From a virus: a stretch of DNA of 51,279 nucleotides. The position numbers were made by a program, and so were the translations under genes. Below, one piece after another: positions 1 through 9,659 of the stretch. The notes under the pieces are model-generated. The model was not told the origin of the DNA, did not search any database, and saw only the letters and a list, made by a program, of their open reading frames with translations. The stretch spans positions 3,136 to 54,414 of the IMG/VR virus record IMGVR_UViG_3300030098_004365; one strand, 5' to 3'. Positions within the stretch are counted from its first letter, which is position 1, and the number at the start of each line of letters is the position of its first letter.

Positions 1-414
1 TCTAAGACTATTAGTGGATCCATGACGGTAACACCAGATGATGCAAACGATAAATGGTATTATAAATTAACAGACGTTACTACAACTAGTGCTGATTTAA
101 TTGCGGGGTATTTTTTAGATTACACTGCCGTGGATCAAGATACAGCGCCAACAGCTGTGGCTACAGGGGATAAAGTTAAATTTTTATTTGTCAAAAATAC
201 TAGTACGACAGATGGTATTATGATATCTATAGATGCTGGAACAGCAGCTTTTAATTTAGCTGATGGTATTTTTGTAGGACCTGAACAATCATGGTTTGCA
301 AGATTACCTAACGTAACAGTGGCAGATGTACACGCTATTTCAGCGGACGTAGGTGATGCTGGTGATGCAAGTGCAACAGTTATTGTGGCAGCACTATTGG
401 ATGACGTAGGATAG
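1..414 (+). CDS. Virion structural protein, 5'-truncated
   Basis: The frame is open to the left edge: the codons before the first ATG (position 22) contain no stop, so the gene probably starts outside the window. The visible part is about 137 residues, rich in Thr, Ala, Asp and beta-branched residues, as in small phage head-decoration or head-completion proteins. It ends 8 bases before the next gene and shares its AGGAGG ribosome site region. No family was recognised with certainty; the structural role is inferred from its place at the head of a run of tail genes. Confidence 0.6.
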   Translation, partial: SKTISGSMTVTPDDANDKWYYKLTDVTTTSADLIAGYFLDYTAVDQDTAPTAVATGDKVKFLFVKNTSTTDGIMISIDAGTAAFNLADGIFVGPEQSWFARLPNVTVADVHAISADVGDAGDASATVIVAALLDDVG

Positions 415-422
415 GAGGATAA

Positions 423-1421
423 ATGGCATCAACATATTCAAGTTCACTTAATCTAGAGCTTCAGACAACTGGAGAAAACTCAGGAACATGGGGAACAATA
501 ACAAATAATAATTTACAAAAGCTAGAATCAGCTATTAAAGGATATGTATCGGTTGCAATTGCAAGTACATCAGATTCCTTATCAGCAACAGATGGTTCAA
601 CAACAGACGAACAAAGTAACGCAATAATTAAATTAACAGGCACACTTACTGGTAATACCACAATGCAGTGTGAAGCTGTAGAGTCCTGGTACATTGTTGA
701 TAACGCAACAACCATGGGCACATATACATTAGGATTTAAACCTGCTGGTGGAACAGCAACAAACCTTGTTGCAAGTTCTAAACACTTACTTTATTCTGAT
801 GGTTCAACTATGTTTGATGTATTAGAAGATGCAGGAAACATAAAAGCAAACGGAACATTAACAGTATCAGGTAACACATCTCTTAATGGTGGAACATTTA
901 TCTTTAATGAAGATTCCGCTGATGTTGATTTTAGAATTGAAGGTAACGGCGATGCCAACTTATTCTTTACTGATGCAGGAAACGATCGTGTTGGAATTAA
1001 GACAGGTTCACCTTCAACTGAATTACACGTTGTAGGTGGCGTAAAAGCTACTGGCGCAATTGACTTTGATGGTGGTGGGTTTACTTTTAACGAATCTGGT
1101 GCATCAGTTGATTTTAGAGCAGAAACAAATACCTTGGCAAACGCTTTTTTTATAGACGGTTCAGCAGATAAAATTGGTTTTGGAACAAACTCTCCAGCTG
1201 GCGCTGCAGTAGAAATTAATCAAGCAAATTCTTCTGGTGCAATTGCATGTTTAGCATTGGATCAAGATGATACAAACGAACCTTTCATTAAATTTGATGG
1301 CGATAGTCAATCTGATACCTCAGGAAATATAACAACTGGAAGTGTTGGTTCATTGGCAGGATACATTCGTGTTGATGTTGGTGGAACAGATTATTGGATG
1401 CCTTATTACGCATCTAGTTAG
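423..1421 (+). CDS. Tail fibre-like structural protein
   Basis: 332 residues, started by ATG after a strong AGGAGG. The N-terminus has the TGENSGTWGTITNNNLQKLE pattern common at the start of marine phage tail-fibre or appendage proteins. From about residue 140 on, two near-copies of a beta-rich unit occur (FIFNEDSADVDFRIEG and later FTFNESGASVDFRAE, each followed by a DRVGIKTGSP or DKIGFGTNSP turn). Such units usually form a trimeric fibre shaft. Role: probably a fibre or spike contacting the host. The family is known from phages; receptor and exact position are unknown. Confidence 0.7.
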   Translation: MASTYSSSLNLELQTTGENSGTWGTITNNNLQKLESAIKGYVSVAIASTSDSLSATDGSTTDEQSNAIIKLTGTLTGNTTMQCEAVESWYIVDNATTMGTYTLGFKPAGGTATNLVASSKHLLYSDGSTMFDVLEDAGNIKANGTLTVSGNTSLNGGTFIFNEDSADVDFRIEGNGDANLFFTDAGNDRVGIKTGSPSTELHVVGGVKATGAIDFDGGGFTFNESGASVDFRAETNTLANAFFIDGSADKIGFGTNSPAGAAVEINQANSSGAIACLALDQDDTNEPFIKFDGDSQSDTSGNITTGSVGSLAGYIRVDVGGTDYWMPYYASS

Positions 1422-1429
1422 GAGCTAAT

Positions 1430-3286
1430 ATGCCGTTAACAAAACTGCAAGTAGCACCTGGTATTGATAAACAAAATACCGAATATGGTGCAGAAGGAAA
1501 ATGGGTCGATAGTGACAATGTTAGATTCCGTTATGGACAACCAGAGAAAATTGGTGGCTGGACAAAAGTCACTAGTGATGCTCTTCTTGGTGCAACACGC
1601 GCTATACTTACATGGTCAGATCTTAGTGGTGTTAATCATGCTATGTATGGAACAAATAAAAAACTTTATGCATACTCTGAAAATTCTTATGCAGATATAA
1701 CACCAACACGTGGCACAGGATCAATTACACAATTTGCTACAACATCAGGGTCTACAACAGTTACTGTAACAGATGCAGAACACGGTGCATTAGTAGGAGA
1801 TCATGTAACTATATCTAGTGTTAGTGGTGCTATTGGCGGATTAACACAAGCTAATTTACAAAATGAATTTGAAATACAAACAGCAACTGATGATACTTAT
1901 ACAATTGTAGCACCAGCTGCAGCAACATCCACAGCAACAGGTGCAACAGCAACAGCAACTTATGAAATAAATTCAGGACCGGCGACATCTATTTATGGAT
2001 ATGGATGGGGTGCTGGTACGTGGAGTAGAAGTACTTGGGATACAACCCGTGAAGGACTAACTGGCGCTGAAGGAGTTTTACTTCAATCTACAAAATGGTC
2101 ACTTGATAACTGGGGCGAAGATGTATTGATACAAAAGTTTGATGGTAGTATTTATTATTGGGATACATCCTCAGGATTATCTAGTAATTTAGCATCAAAT
2201 ACAAATGTATCAAATGCACCAACTAAAAGTAGATTTATGATGGTTTCAGGCGATGATCGTCATGTAATTTGTTTTGGAACAGAAACAACTATTGGCACAA
2301 CATCCACACAAGATAATATGTTTATTCGTTGGTCTGATCAGGAAACTGTAAATACATGGACACCAACTTCTACAAATACAGCTGGGTCACAAAGATTAAC
2401 ATCAGGTAATAAAATTAATGCTGCTGTTAGATCTAGAGGTGCAGTTCTTATTTGGACAGATCTTGCATTATATCAAATGCAATTTATTGGTGCACCTTTT
2501 ACATTTGGATTTAAACAATTAGGTTCTAACTGTGGTGCAGTAGGAATTAATGCTGCAGTGGACATTGGTGGTATATCATTTTGGATGGGTAATGATTCTT
2601 TCTTTCAATTTGATGGTGCGGTTAAAAAAATACCTTGCAGTGTGCAAGACTATGTATTTGATGATATAAATAATAATGCAATAGGCGATGTTTTTTGTGC
2701 AGCTAATACTGATTTCAATGAAGTTATGTGGTTTTATCCATCAGGTAATTCATTACAAATAGATAGACATGTAACGTATAACTATGCAGAAAAATTATGG
2801 TACACTGGATCTTTGGCAAGAAGCACGTGGGCCGATAGAGGTGTTTATTCAAATCCTTATGCAACAGAATTTGATTCAAGTGATACTACAGCAACTATTT
2901 CCACTATATACGGAAACAAAGCAGGTCGTACTTTTGTGTACGCACAAGAAGACGGAGTTAATGCTGCAGGAGGTGCAATGACTGCTTACATAGAATCAGG
3001 TGATATTGATATAGCAGATGGTGATAACTTTATGTCTATATCAAGATTTATTCCTGACTTTAAAAATCAAGTTGGTAATGTTGATGTGACAGTTAAGTCA
3101 CGTTCTTATCCAACAACAACACAAACAACACACGGACCATATGAAGTATCTACTTCAACTACAAAACAAGATACACGTATACGTGGTAGACAACTTGCAC
3201 TGCGCGTATCAAGTGATGCAACAGATGATAATTGGCGTTATGGCACAATGCGTTTTGATGGTAAACCTGACGGAATGAGAGGATAA
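1430..3286 (+). CDS. Large virion protein, tail hub or stabilisation type
   Basis: 618 residues. It opens with MPLTKLQVAPGIDKQNTEYG and continues DNVRFRYGQPEKIGGW, an N-terminus typical of phage structural proteins that organise the portal-tail junction, with some resemblance to the P22 gp10 stabilisation type. The rest is rich in Trp/Tyr beta strands (YGYGWGAGTW, LYQMQFIGAPFTFG) consistent with a beta-propeller or beta-sandwich particle protein. It follows the fibre gene by 8 bases. The structural call is firm; the hub assignment is inference and could equally be another tail component. Confidence 0.65.
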   Translation: MPLTKLQVAPGIDKQNTEYGAEGKWVDSDNVRFRYGQPEKIGGWTKVTSDALLGATRAILTWSDLSGVNHAMYGTNKKLYAYSENSYADITPTRGTGSITQFATTSGSTTVTVTDAEHGALVGDHVTISSVSGAIGGLTQANLQNEFEIQTATDDTYTIVAPAAATSTATGATATATYEINSGPATSIYGYGWGAGTWSRSTWDTTREGLTGAEGVLLQSTKWSLDNWGEDVLIQKFDGSIYYWDTSSGLSSNLASNTNVSNAPTKSRFMMVSGDDRHVICFGTETTIGTTSTQDNMFIRWSDQETVNTWTPTSTNTAGSQRLTSGNKINAAVRSRGAVLIWTDLALYQMQFIGAPFTFGFKQLGSNCGAVGINAAVDIGGISFWMGNDSFFQFDGAVKKIPCSVQDYVFDDINNNAIGDVFCAANTDFNEVMWFYPSGNSLQIDRHVTYNYAEKLWYTGSLARSTWADRGVYSNPYATEFDSSDTTATISTIYGNKAGRTFVYAQEDGVNAAGGAMTAYIESGDIDIADGDNFMSISRFIPDFKNQVGNVDVTVKSRSYPTTTQTTHGPYEVSTSTTKQDTRIRGRQLALRVSSDATDDNWRYGTMRFDGKPDGMRG

Positions 3287-3287
3287 C

Positions 3288-3458
3288 ATGGCAAAAATAA
3301 CAGTACCACTATTACCACAAGCAACAGAAGAATATGATCAATCTCAAATGGCGCAATTAATTCAAACATTAGAGCAATTAATTTTTGCTTTAAATAACAC
3401 ATACACTTCAGAACCACTTAGAAATGATGATGAAGCTGTATCATGGTTTTTAGGTTAA
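3288..3458 (+). CDS. Small conserved phage protein, 56 aa
   Basis: A 56-residue frame beginning MAKITVPLLPQATEEYDQSQ and ending EAVSWFLG. It is started by ATG one base after the upstream stop and its own stop directly abuts the next ATG, so it is tightly embedded between two structural genes. A helical central segment (QMAQLIQTLEQLIFALN) is flanked by a proline-rich head and a polar tail. I recognise it as a type of short protein found beside tail genes in marine podoviruses, without a known function. A minor virion component or assembly factor is plausible. Confidence 0.7.
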   Translation: MAKITVPLLPQATEEYDQSQMAQLIQTLEQLIFALNNTYTSEPLRNDDEAVSWFLG

Positions 3459-3833
3459 ATGGCTAATACATATACAAACTATAAAGCAGTTTTATCTACT
3501 AGTGCATTGACAACACTTTATACAGTAAGCTCAGAGACTACATCTATTATAAAATCTATTCGAGTATCTAATGTAGATGCTCAAAATGATTGCAAAATAT
3601 CTATTTATCTAGTAGATAGTAGTGGTGTTAGTTATAACTTACAGACTGATAGAACAGTGCAAAGTTTAACTACAGAAGAATTATTAGCTGCTGGAAGCTT
3701 AGATCAAGATTCAGCAGATTCTTCCATTGGCTCACCTTGCCCTTTGGTCGCTAAGGAATCAGAGGTAATTAAGGTACAAGCTGAAAATGGTGGTGATTTA
3801 CACGTCATTTTGAGTGCATTAGAGATAAGTTAA
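3459..3833 (+). CDS. Beta-rich structural protein, 124 aa
   Basis: Starts at the ATG touching the previous stop. The sequence alternates short beta strands (TLYTVSSETTSIIKSIRVSN, CKISIYLVDSSG, LHVILSALEIS) as in small jelly-roll head-decoration or tail-knob proteins. Two cysteines are present but no enzymatic motif. It sits in the tail structural run, so a virion role is likely. The precise family is unknown to me. Confidence 0.6.
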   Translation: MANTYTNYKAVLSTSALTTLYTVSSETTSIIKSIRVSNVDAQNDCKISIYLVDSSGVSYNLQTDRTVQSLTTEELLAAGSLDQDSADSSIGSPCPLVAKESEVIKVQAENGGDLHVILSALEIS

Positions 3834-3854
3834 TTATTGCAATGAGGAGAAAAA

Positions 3855-4088
3855 ATGGCTATAAATGATAATATTACCGTGATGGCAGGGAAAACAACAC
3901 CAACTGCTGTCGATGTAGAAACTAAATCTACTATCAAACACGCAACTACGGGGAAGGTTTATGCAAGTGAATCAGAAGCAGAAGCCGACATCAATAACCC
4001 TGCAACCAGCACAACAAATGAGGATATAAAAAGAGACGTGGCAATAAGCGTAAATAAATTACCAGACATACTTGGAGGGAGTTCATAA
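3855..4088 (+). CDS. Small structural-region protein, 77 aa
   Basis: 77 residues, ATG preceded by GAGGAGA. The central KHATTGKVYASESEAEADIN segment is a type often annotated in marine phages as a small hypothetical next to tail genes. There is no membrane segment or enzymatic motif; the C-terminus is a helix (IKRDVAISVNKLPDILGG). Its stop overlaps the next start by one base (TAATG), implying coupled translation. Function unknown. Confidence 0.6.
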   Translation: MAINDNITVMAGKTTPTAVDVETKSTIKHATTGKVYASESEAEADINNPATSTTNEDIKRDVAISVNKLPDILGGSS

Positions 4089-4753
4089 TGGTAGATGAAA
4101 CACAAAGACAAAGAGCTTTTACTAGACCGGCAACTGGTAGAAATTTAGCGGATACATTTAATAGACCGAGTGGAGGAAGTATCGGACCAGCAGGAGGCCC
4201 AACTACATTTAGAAATACTTATCCACAATCGGCACAAAGAGTAGATGACTATATGACTAGAGGAATGGGTCCAAGAGGATTTAATAGACAACAGAGCGGA
4301 CCACCGGCAAACATAGGATTTGATCGTATGGGGATTGGTTCTTTACAAGACCAAGCAGCTGTTGATCCATCAGATTGGAGAGTAATACAACAAATTTTAA
4401 AGGGTGGAGGAAATCCTGATGACTATGTACAAACAGCTATGTCACCAACTGAGGAAATGGAAAAATGGGAAAGAATGCAAAATTACTGGGATATGCCCAC
4501 TGATTGGGAATATAACCCTGAGGATCTTATTCTTGATCCTTTTGATGAAAATCAACTTTTCGGTCATACTTCTAAAGTTGCTCTAAGACCAGGTGATACT
4601 AATATAAATGATCTTACTTCTGGTGGTCCTTTTTACCCAGAAAACGAAGGAATAATGCAAGTAGCAGGTTTAACACAAACGTGGCAAAAAATAAAAGATA
4701 AACTTGGAGAATCAGCAGCTAATGACTGGCTAGCATCTCAACAAGCAGTATAG
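4088..4753 (+). CDS. Hypothetical protein of the virion region, 221 aa
   Basis: Translationally coupled to its neighbour by a TAATG overlap. The first 90 residues are low in hydrophobics and rich in Gly, Pro, Arg and Gln (a disordered head). From about residue 95 there are acidic helical segments (DPSDWRVIQQILKGGGN, SPTEEMEKWERMQNYW) and a C-terminal helix with KDKLGESAANDWL. No family recognised. Position suggests a scaffold-like, linker or ejected internal protein, which is inference only. Confidence 0.5.
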   Translation: MVDETQRQRAFTRPATGRNLADTFNRPSGGSIGPAGGPTTFRNTYPQSAQRVDDYMTRGMGPRGFNRQQSGPPANIGFDRMGIGSLQDQAAVDPSDWRVIQQILKGGGNPDDYVQTAMSPTEEMEKWERMQNYWDMPTDWEYNPEDLILDPFDENQLFGHTSKVALRPGDTNINDLTSGGPFYPENEGIMQVAGLTQTWQKIKDKLGESAANDWLASQQAV

Positions 4754-4754
4754 T

Positions 4755-5852
4755 ATGGGATTTTTAAGTAAATTAATGAAGAACCCGTTAATGCAGGCGA
4801 TTGCGCCTATAGCATTAACTGCGGCGATGGGACCTACAGCTGGATGGATGGGTAAATGGGGTATGTTTAAAAACATGTCCCCACTTATGGCGAACGCCTT
4901 AAAGCAATCAGCACTTGGATTTGGTACAGCAGCACTTAGTGGATCTAAACGTCCATGGAAAGGTGCAATGTATGCAGGATTAACATCAATACCTTTCTCT
5001 TACATGAGTGCAGCGAACGCAGCGAATCAATTTAATCAACAATATGCAGGGCAAAAAGGATTAGAAAAATATATGATAAGCCCAGAGAACCCTAAAAATC
5101 CAATTTTTGAACAAGTAGATTTTGAGCAAGGATTTGGAATACCTGAAAGATTAGAACAACCAGCAACTTGGGGATTTAGACCTAAAGGAAAAGCTATAGC
5201 TAAAGTTAGTCCATGGGATATTATGACAGGAAAAACTAGGTCTGCACAAATACCTCCAATGGAGCTTATTAGCACTGATGAATATGATCCACTTGGGGTG
5301 AGAGTAGGAGATCCAAGTGAAAAATATAAATCTGGGTTTGCAAAATTAGGATCAACAGAAACTGTTCCATTCGATGCAGACATATTTACTAAACAAGTTC
5401 CAATAGAAGGTGCACCAGGATATTACGATACAAAAACAAACTGGATCCCAACAGCAGCGGCGCAAGCTGCAGCACTTTATGGTGGAAGAGATACACCTGA
5501 AGAGGAATGGGAAGCGTCAAAAAGAAAAAGAAGAAAAGAATTAGCGTGGATGTACGGCGTCCCTGAAGATATGATTGAAGGGGAAATGGACAATCCATGG
5601 TATACTGGAAGTGGTTTGTTTAATGCTGGAGGCATCGCGTCACTTGATATGAGCTATGGGGGCGACGTCAGTGGCCCAGGTGGTCCAAAAGACGATATGA
5701 TTGATGCAAAATTATCGGACGGTGAATTTGTAATGACAGCAAAGGCTGTCGAAAACTTTGGTGGTGGCGATCGCTACGAAGGTGCAAGAAAAATGTATCA
5801 AATGATGAATATGTTAGATCCACAATCAGAAACAATGAGTGAGGTAGTATAA
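4755..5852 (+). CDS. Internal-virion-type protein with C-terminal LSDGEFVMTAKAV motif
   Basis: 365 residues. The N-terminal 100 residues are Ala/Gly/Met-rich and partly hydrophobic (LMQAIAPIALTAAMGPTAGW), suited to membrane interaction during DNA delivery. The C-terminus carries GPGGPKDDMIDAKLSDGEFV followed by MTAKAVENFGGGDRYEGARK, a motif widespread in marine phage virion or ejection proteins. Before it lies FNAGGIASL, one copy of a Gly-Gly tag seen in several neighbouring proteins. Ends with a TAATG overlap into the next gene. The role as an ejected internal protein is inferred. Confidence 0.55.
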   Translation: MGFLSKLMKNPLMQAIAPIALTAAMGPTAGWMGKWGMFKNMSPLMANALKQSALGFGTAALSGSKRPWKGAMYAGLTSIPFSYMSAANAANQFNQQYAGQKGLEKYMISPENPKNPIFEQVDFEQGFGIPERLEQPATWGFRPKGKAIAKVSPWDIMTGKTRSAQIPPMELISTDEYDPLGVRVGDPSEKYKSGFAKLGSTETVPFDADIFTKQVPIEGAPGYYDTKTNWIPTAAAQAAALYGGRDTPEEEWEASKRKRRKELAWMYGVPEDMIEGEMDNPWYTGSGLFNAGGIASLDMSYGGDVSGPGGPKDDMIDAKLSDGEFVMTAKAVENFGGGDRYEGARKMYQMMNMLDPQSETMSEVV

Positions 5853-6193
5853 TGGTTGTTAAAACATTAATAAAAAAACTAACTAAAAAGAAACCAAAGA
5901 CAAAACCAAAGACAAAACCAACACCTAGGTATCGCACAGATCCTAAGACTGGTCAAAAGTTTTTAAATAGAAGAGCAACAGTATCTGGAGTAAAAGGTAT
6001 AACAAAGAAAAAAACACCAATTAGAGATGCTGCACTTGGATTAGGTGCTATGGGTGCTGCAGGATTAGGAACGTATGCCATTACTAAAACTGATACATTT
6101 AAAAAAACAGCTAAAAAATTAAAAGAAGCAACTGAAAAACATAAAGAAAAAGACAAAAAGAAAAAGGAGAAAATGAATTACGGGGGAAGATGA
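5852..6193 (+). CDS. Lys-rich membrane-associated small protein
   Basis: 113 residues. The first 35 are strongly basic (KKLTKKKPKTKPKTKPTPR); a glycine/alanine hydrophobic stretch at about residues 66-84 (ALGLGAMGAAGLGTYAIT) could span or insert in a membrane, and the last 25 are again Lys-rich, ending in NYGGR. Both ends overlap neighbours (TAATG at the start, ATGA at the end). The architecture suits a peptide that binds DNA or membrane inside the capsid. No named family recognised. Confidence 0.5.
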   Translation: MVVKTLIKKLTKKKPKTKPKTKPTPRYRTDPKTGQKFLNRRATVSGVKGITKKKTPIRDAALGLGAMGAAGLGTYAITKTDTFKKTAKKLKEATEKHKEKDKKKKEKMNYGGR

Positions 6194-6642
6194 AGTGGAG
6201 GTTCTTAGGACCTAAAGATTTTGAGTGGATGCTGGATGTATCTAAAAAGCACCACAAAGAATCAGACTGGAGTGAGGTTGAATACAGTGAGGATAAAGTA
6301 AAGGGTTACATCACCACTGCTTTAAAAGATCCAAATTATTTTGCGATCATCGTTGAAGAAGACGACAAAAGAATTGGATTTATGGCTGGAAGGATATTAG
6401 AGTATTCTTTTAGCAAAGAAACATTTGCGAGGGAACTAGATTTATATGTAGAACCTAAGCATAGAAACGGAATGGCAGGGATATTTATGATGAAAAAATT
6501 TATAGAATGGTCAACGGTAAAGGGAGCACATGAGGTGCTTTTTGAGCCACGTCTTTCCGATGGTACAATAAAAAAATTTGACGCGATGGCGAAACGTCTA
6601 GGTATGGAACATTTCGCGAACGCTTATAGGAGAAAATTATGA
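6190..6642 (+). CDS. GNAT-family N-acetyltransferase
   Basis: 150 residues with the GNAT fold pattern: beta4 ELDLYVEPKHR, then the acetyl-CoA pyrophosphate-binding loop R92-N-G-M-A-G97 and helix 3 (IFMMKKFIEW), then beta5 (HEVLFEP). Such enzymes transfer acetyl from acetyl-CoA to an amine of a small molecule or protein. GNATs are found inside structural blocks of marine phages, where the substrate is usually unknown. Overlaps both neighbours by ATGA, so it is co-translated with virion genes. A virion-protein or host-protein substrate would be speculation. Confidence 0.8.
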   Translation: MKWRFLGPKDFEWMLDVSKKHHKESDWSEVEYSEDKVKGYITTALKDPNYFAIIVEEDDKRIGFMAGRILEYSFSKETFARELDLYVEPKHRNGMAGIFMMKKFIEWSTVKGAHEVLFEPRLSDGTIKKFDAMAKRLGMEHFANAYRRKL

Positions 6643-7652
6643 GTTTTGGTGGCGGCGATAGTCCTCAAAATACTACATTTCAGACGCAGTATACAAGAGA
6701 TGCACCTCAGATAGAGGCAGCAAAACTTAATTTAATGAAAACTGCTCAAGATTATACTCGTTTTGGTATGAATCCTTGGGAGGCAGTTGATGCAGATGCT
6801 AAACCTGGTGATGATGATTATGGTAAGTATGAGTATACAGGTACTGATGGACGTTATGCTACAGGAACATTATTCCAAGATCTAACTCGTGAACAAAGAG
6901 CACGTGAAGGACAAGCTGGTGGTGCTGAAGGAATTCCAGCACAACAAGTTGCAGGATTTGATCCTATGCAAACTAGAGCTTTTCAACTGGCAGACAAAGG
7001 AATAGGTACATACCAACCTTATTTAGATGCAGCTTCACAATTTACATTACAAGCAACACAAGCTTACGATCCTTCAGAAGCATATAAACCTTACATGAAT
7101 CCATATCAAAATGAAGTAATAGGGGCAATAGAACAACAATTTGATAAGGCGCAGAATTTACAAAATCAACAAGCGACACAAGCAGGAGCTTTTGGTGGCG
7201 CCAGACAAGGAATACAGTCCGCTGAACTTACAGGGCAAAGAGCACAGACTGTTGGAACAGCACAGGCGCAGAATTATGGGCAAGCACAGCAACAAGCGCA
7301 AGCACAATTTGCATCACAAATGGGGAGATATGGCGAAGCAGCTAAAATGGCAGCTGGTCTTGGTGGTCAAGCGCAACAACAGCAATTAGGAGATATTGCA
7401 TCATTAATGTCAGCTGGATCTGTACAACAACAGAACCAACAGCAACAGTTGGATGCACAGTATCAACAACAATTGCAACAGTTGTATGAACCTTACCAAC
7501 GACTAGGGTTTACTTCTGATATTTATCAGGGTATGCCTTCTAGTGCTATGGCAATTTCAATGGGTACTTCTCCGGGAGCTAACCCATTGGCACAGACCGT
7601 AGGAGCTGGAATAACCGGACTAGCAGGCTATCAAGCAATTAAAGGTAACTAG
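6639..7652 (+). CDS. Gln/Ala-rich internal virion (ejection-type) protein
   Basis: 337 residues, started after AGGAGA with an ATGA overlap. The N-terminus has TTFQTQYTRDAPQIEAAKLN; the middle has YKPYMNPYQNEVIGAIEQQF and AGAFGGARQGIQSAEL, patterns I know from phage internal or DNA-transfer proteins. Residues 170-280 are long helices extremely rich in Gln and Ala. This composition matches P22-like ejection proteins functionally, though no direct homology to gp7, gp16 or gp20 can be shown from sequence alone. Confidence 0.55.
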   Translation: MSFGGGDSPQNTTFQTQYTRDAPQIEAAKLNLMKTAQDYTRFGMNPWEAVDADAKPGDDDYGKYEYTGTDGRYATGTLFQDLTREQRAREGQAGGAEGIPAQQVAGFDPMQTRAFQLADKGIGTYQPYLDAASQFTLQATQAYDPSEAYKPYMNPYQNEVIGAIEQQFDKAQNLQNQQATQAGAFGGARQGIQSAELTGQRAQTVGTAQAQNYGQAQQQAQAQFASQMGRYGEAAKMAAGLGGQAQQQQLGDIASLMSAGSVQQQNQQQQLDAQYQQQLQQLYEPYQRLGFTSDIYQGMPSSAMAISMGTSPGANPLAQTVGAGITGLAGYQAIKGN

Positions 7653-7661
7653 GAGGTAGGA

Positions 7662-9659
7662 GTGAATCCTTTATACAGGTCTCTTTTTAAACCAATCTTA
7701 GATAAAGCGTCACGTCAAGCGTATAGAATGCGTGGATCTGCTGGTGAATTTTCAAAAGCAGCGGATGCGGCAGGGCAAAAAATATACAACAGTCCTTACT
7801 ACAAAGCATACATGGATGCGGCAAGAGGAAAAGGTGGCAAAGTTAAACAAGCAGTTGCACTTGGAACGCCAATCTATGCATACAATAAACTAGGTGATCT
7901 TACAGGGTTGCCGTTTAGAACAACAGAACCTGAAAAAGAAGTAGAAAAGCAAAAAGATATTACTATAAAAGAAAAAGACGATAATATACTAGTCACTGAA
8001 AAAGATAAAAAAGAAACAGTTGATGAAGGCACAGAAGTAAATGAAGAAACACTTACGGATGATTCCAATGTAAGTGATGATTCAAGCAATAACCAATCAT
8101 TAGTAGAACAATCTAATATTTATGCAGGATTAATAGACAATGATAGCCTTCGAAGAATAGAAGGGTACAAAGATGTTATAAGACAGTTTATTGGAAGCGG
8201 TGATGAGGGTGAACAAATGCAAAAGACTGGATTGTTATTGCAATTAGGATCAGCTCTTATGGCCGGTAAGTCAACGGACCCAGGACTTAAAGGATTTATG
8301 GAAGTAGTAGGGCAAGCAGGTATGCAAGTTGCACCAACACTATTTCAAATGGGTGTAGAAAAAGGAAAGGCGGAGCGTGAAATAGGAGCAGCAGCTCTTA
8401 ATCTTTACATGGATCAATTAGATAAAGCATCTGATCGTAGTGGACCACTTACTGTTGCTTATGAAAACGTATATAAAACTGATGGCAATAACAATTTAGT
8501 TTATGATGCTAATGGTGATCCTATACCAGTCGATAGACAAAGAGTTGGAACGTACTATCGTATGAGCCCAGAGATGATGAACTTTATGGATATAAATGCA
8601 CAACTTGGCTATGAAAGATTTACCTTTGTTGATACTACAGCTAGTAAAGAAGGAATTGAAGCTAGTGGATTAGGTGGAGGATTTGAAACTACAATGCAAT
8701 CTAAAGCTGCGAGAGATAATCAGAAAAAATATGCAAAATATGTAAGACGTGGATTGAATACAATGGCAGATTACATTATGCCACTTATTATTGAACAACG
8801 TGATACATTAACAGGTTTCTGGGGTGAAGTAGGTAGAATTGCAGGACCTAAAAAAGCATTACTTGATTCATTTAACCAAGCATTATTTAATAGTGCTGGG
8901 GGAGAAAAAGAATTTAATGCAAAATTTGACACCATACAAAAAGATACACTTGCTGATATGGAAGCAAGTAATTACATTGTTTATGAAGGTGCAAATGCTA
9001 CACAGGTAATAGGTGGTGTTGAAGTTGGATTCTTTATTGATAAAAATAACAAATACGGATTTAATGATGGGGCAAGATATTCTGATGATGGTAAAACATT
9101 ACTTGATCCAGGTGAAGCAGCGTGGATACCTACAAGAAGTGGTATTGAAATGCTTCTTGATAACCCTAACCGTTTAGCAACAAAAACATTTGAAACAACT
9201 CTTGGTCTAATGTTAGCAAGAGACAGACAGCCAACGGGTCGTATGTTAGCAGACGTTCTTAGAAGATCATTTGAAGAAACAAAAATGACTGGACTAGGTG
9301 GTGATCTTTCAACTTCACCAGTACAAGTTATTAACAACTATGTAAGAATATACGGACAGTTATATAAAAACATGAATAATGCATTTAAAGCTGCAGGAGT
9401 AACTGATGATGAAGAAGTAGGAAGTCAACCTGGATGGACATATGACCCAATTTCATTTAAAATTGATGGATTAGATAAGTTTGTTTCATCTTATTACCAG
9501 CTTCGTTACAATGATGAAAGATACAATCAAGAGATTGAAGGTGGACCGTTATATGGTGCATGGGTACAATCAATTGGTGGAAATATACAATTAGATAACA
9601 ATGAGAATATGGGTGGCACTACCGATATACATAAAAATATTATGGATCAACTTAACTAA
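7662..9659 (+). CDS. Internal virion protein, 665 aa
   Basis: GTG start chosen because AGGAGGT lies 5 bases upstream and the reading frame begins MNPLYRSLFKPILDKASRQA. Residues 80-145 are a highly charged low-complexity linker. From residue 155 a helical domain includes KTGLLLQLGSALMAGKSTDP and FMEVVGQAGMQVAP, segments common in putative ejection proteins of marine podoviruses. The downstream half is mixed alpha/beta without a catalytic motif. Its stop overlaps the start of the next large gene (TAATG), so the two are probably made in fixed ratio. Confidence 0.55.
   Translation: MNPLYRSLFKPILDKASRQAYRMRGSAGEFSKAADAAGQKIYNSPYYKAYMDAARGKGGKVKQAVALGTPIYAYNKLGDLTGLPFRTTEPEKEVEKQKDITIKEKDDNILVTEKDKKETVDEGTEVNEETLTDDSNVSDDSSNNQSLVEQSNIYAGLIDNDSLRRIEGYKDVIRQFIGSGDEGEQMQKTGLLLQLGSALMAGKSTDPGLKGFMEVVGQAGMQVAPTLFQMGVEKGKAEREIGAAALNLYMDQLDKASDRSGPLTVAYENVYKTDGNNNLVYDANGDPIPVDRQRVGTYYRMSPEMMNFMDINAQLGYERFTFVDTTASKEGIEASGLGGGFETTMQSKAARDNQKKYAKYVRRGLNTMADYIMPLIIEQRDTLTGFWGEVGRIAGPKKALLDSFNQALFNSAGGEKEFNAKFDTIQKDTLADMEASNYIVYEGANATQVIGGVEVGFFIDKNNKYGFNDGARYSDDGKTLLDPGEAAWIPTRSGIEMLLDNPNRLATKTFETTLGLMLARDRQPTGRMLADVLRRSFEETKMTGLGGDLSTSPVQVINNYVRIYGQLYKNMNNAFKAAGVTDDEEVGSQPGWTYDPISFKIDGLDKFVSSYYQLRYNDERYNQEIEGGPLYGAWVQSIGGNIQLDNNENMGGTTDIHKNIMDQLN

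Noticed and set aside
4218-4226. TTATCCACA elsewhere (also 50283-50291 and, on the other strand, 17602-17610 and 28536-28544)
   Set aside because: These lie inside genes; at 4218 and 50283 they simply encode Tyr-Pro-Gln, and they lack the extended 18-mer seen in the two intergenic copies. The copy at 37847 is likewise coding.
7250-7480. CAA/GCA-rich near-repeats (also 48430-48560)
   Set aside because: They are codon-level consequences of Gln/Ala-rich helices in an internal virion protein and in the portal C-terminus, not independent DNA repeats.
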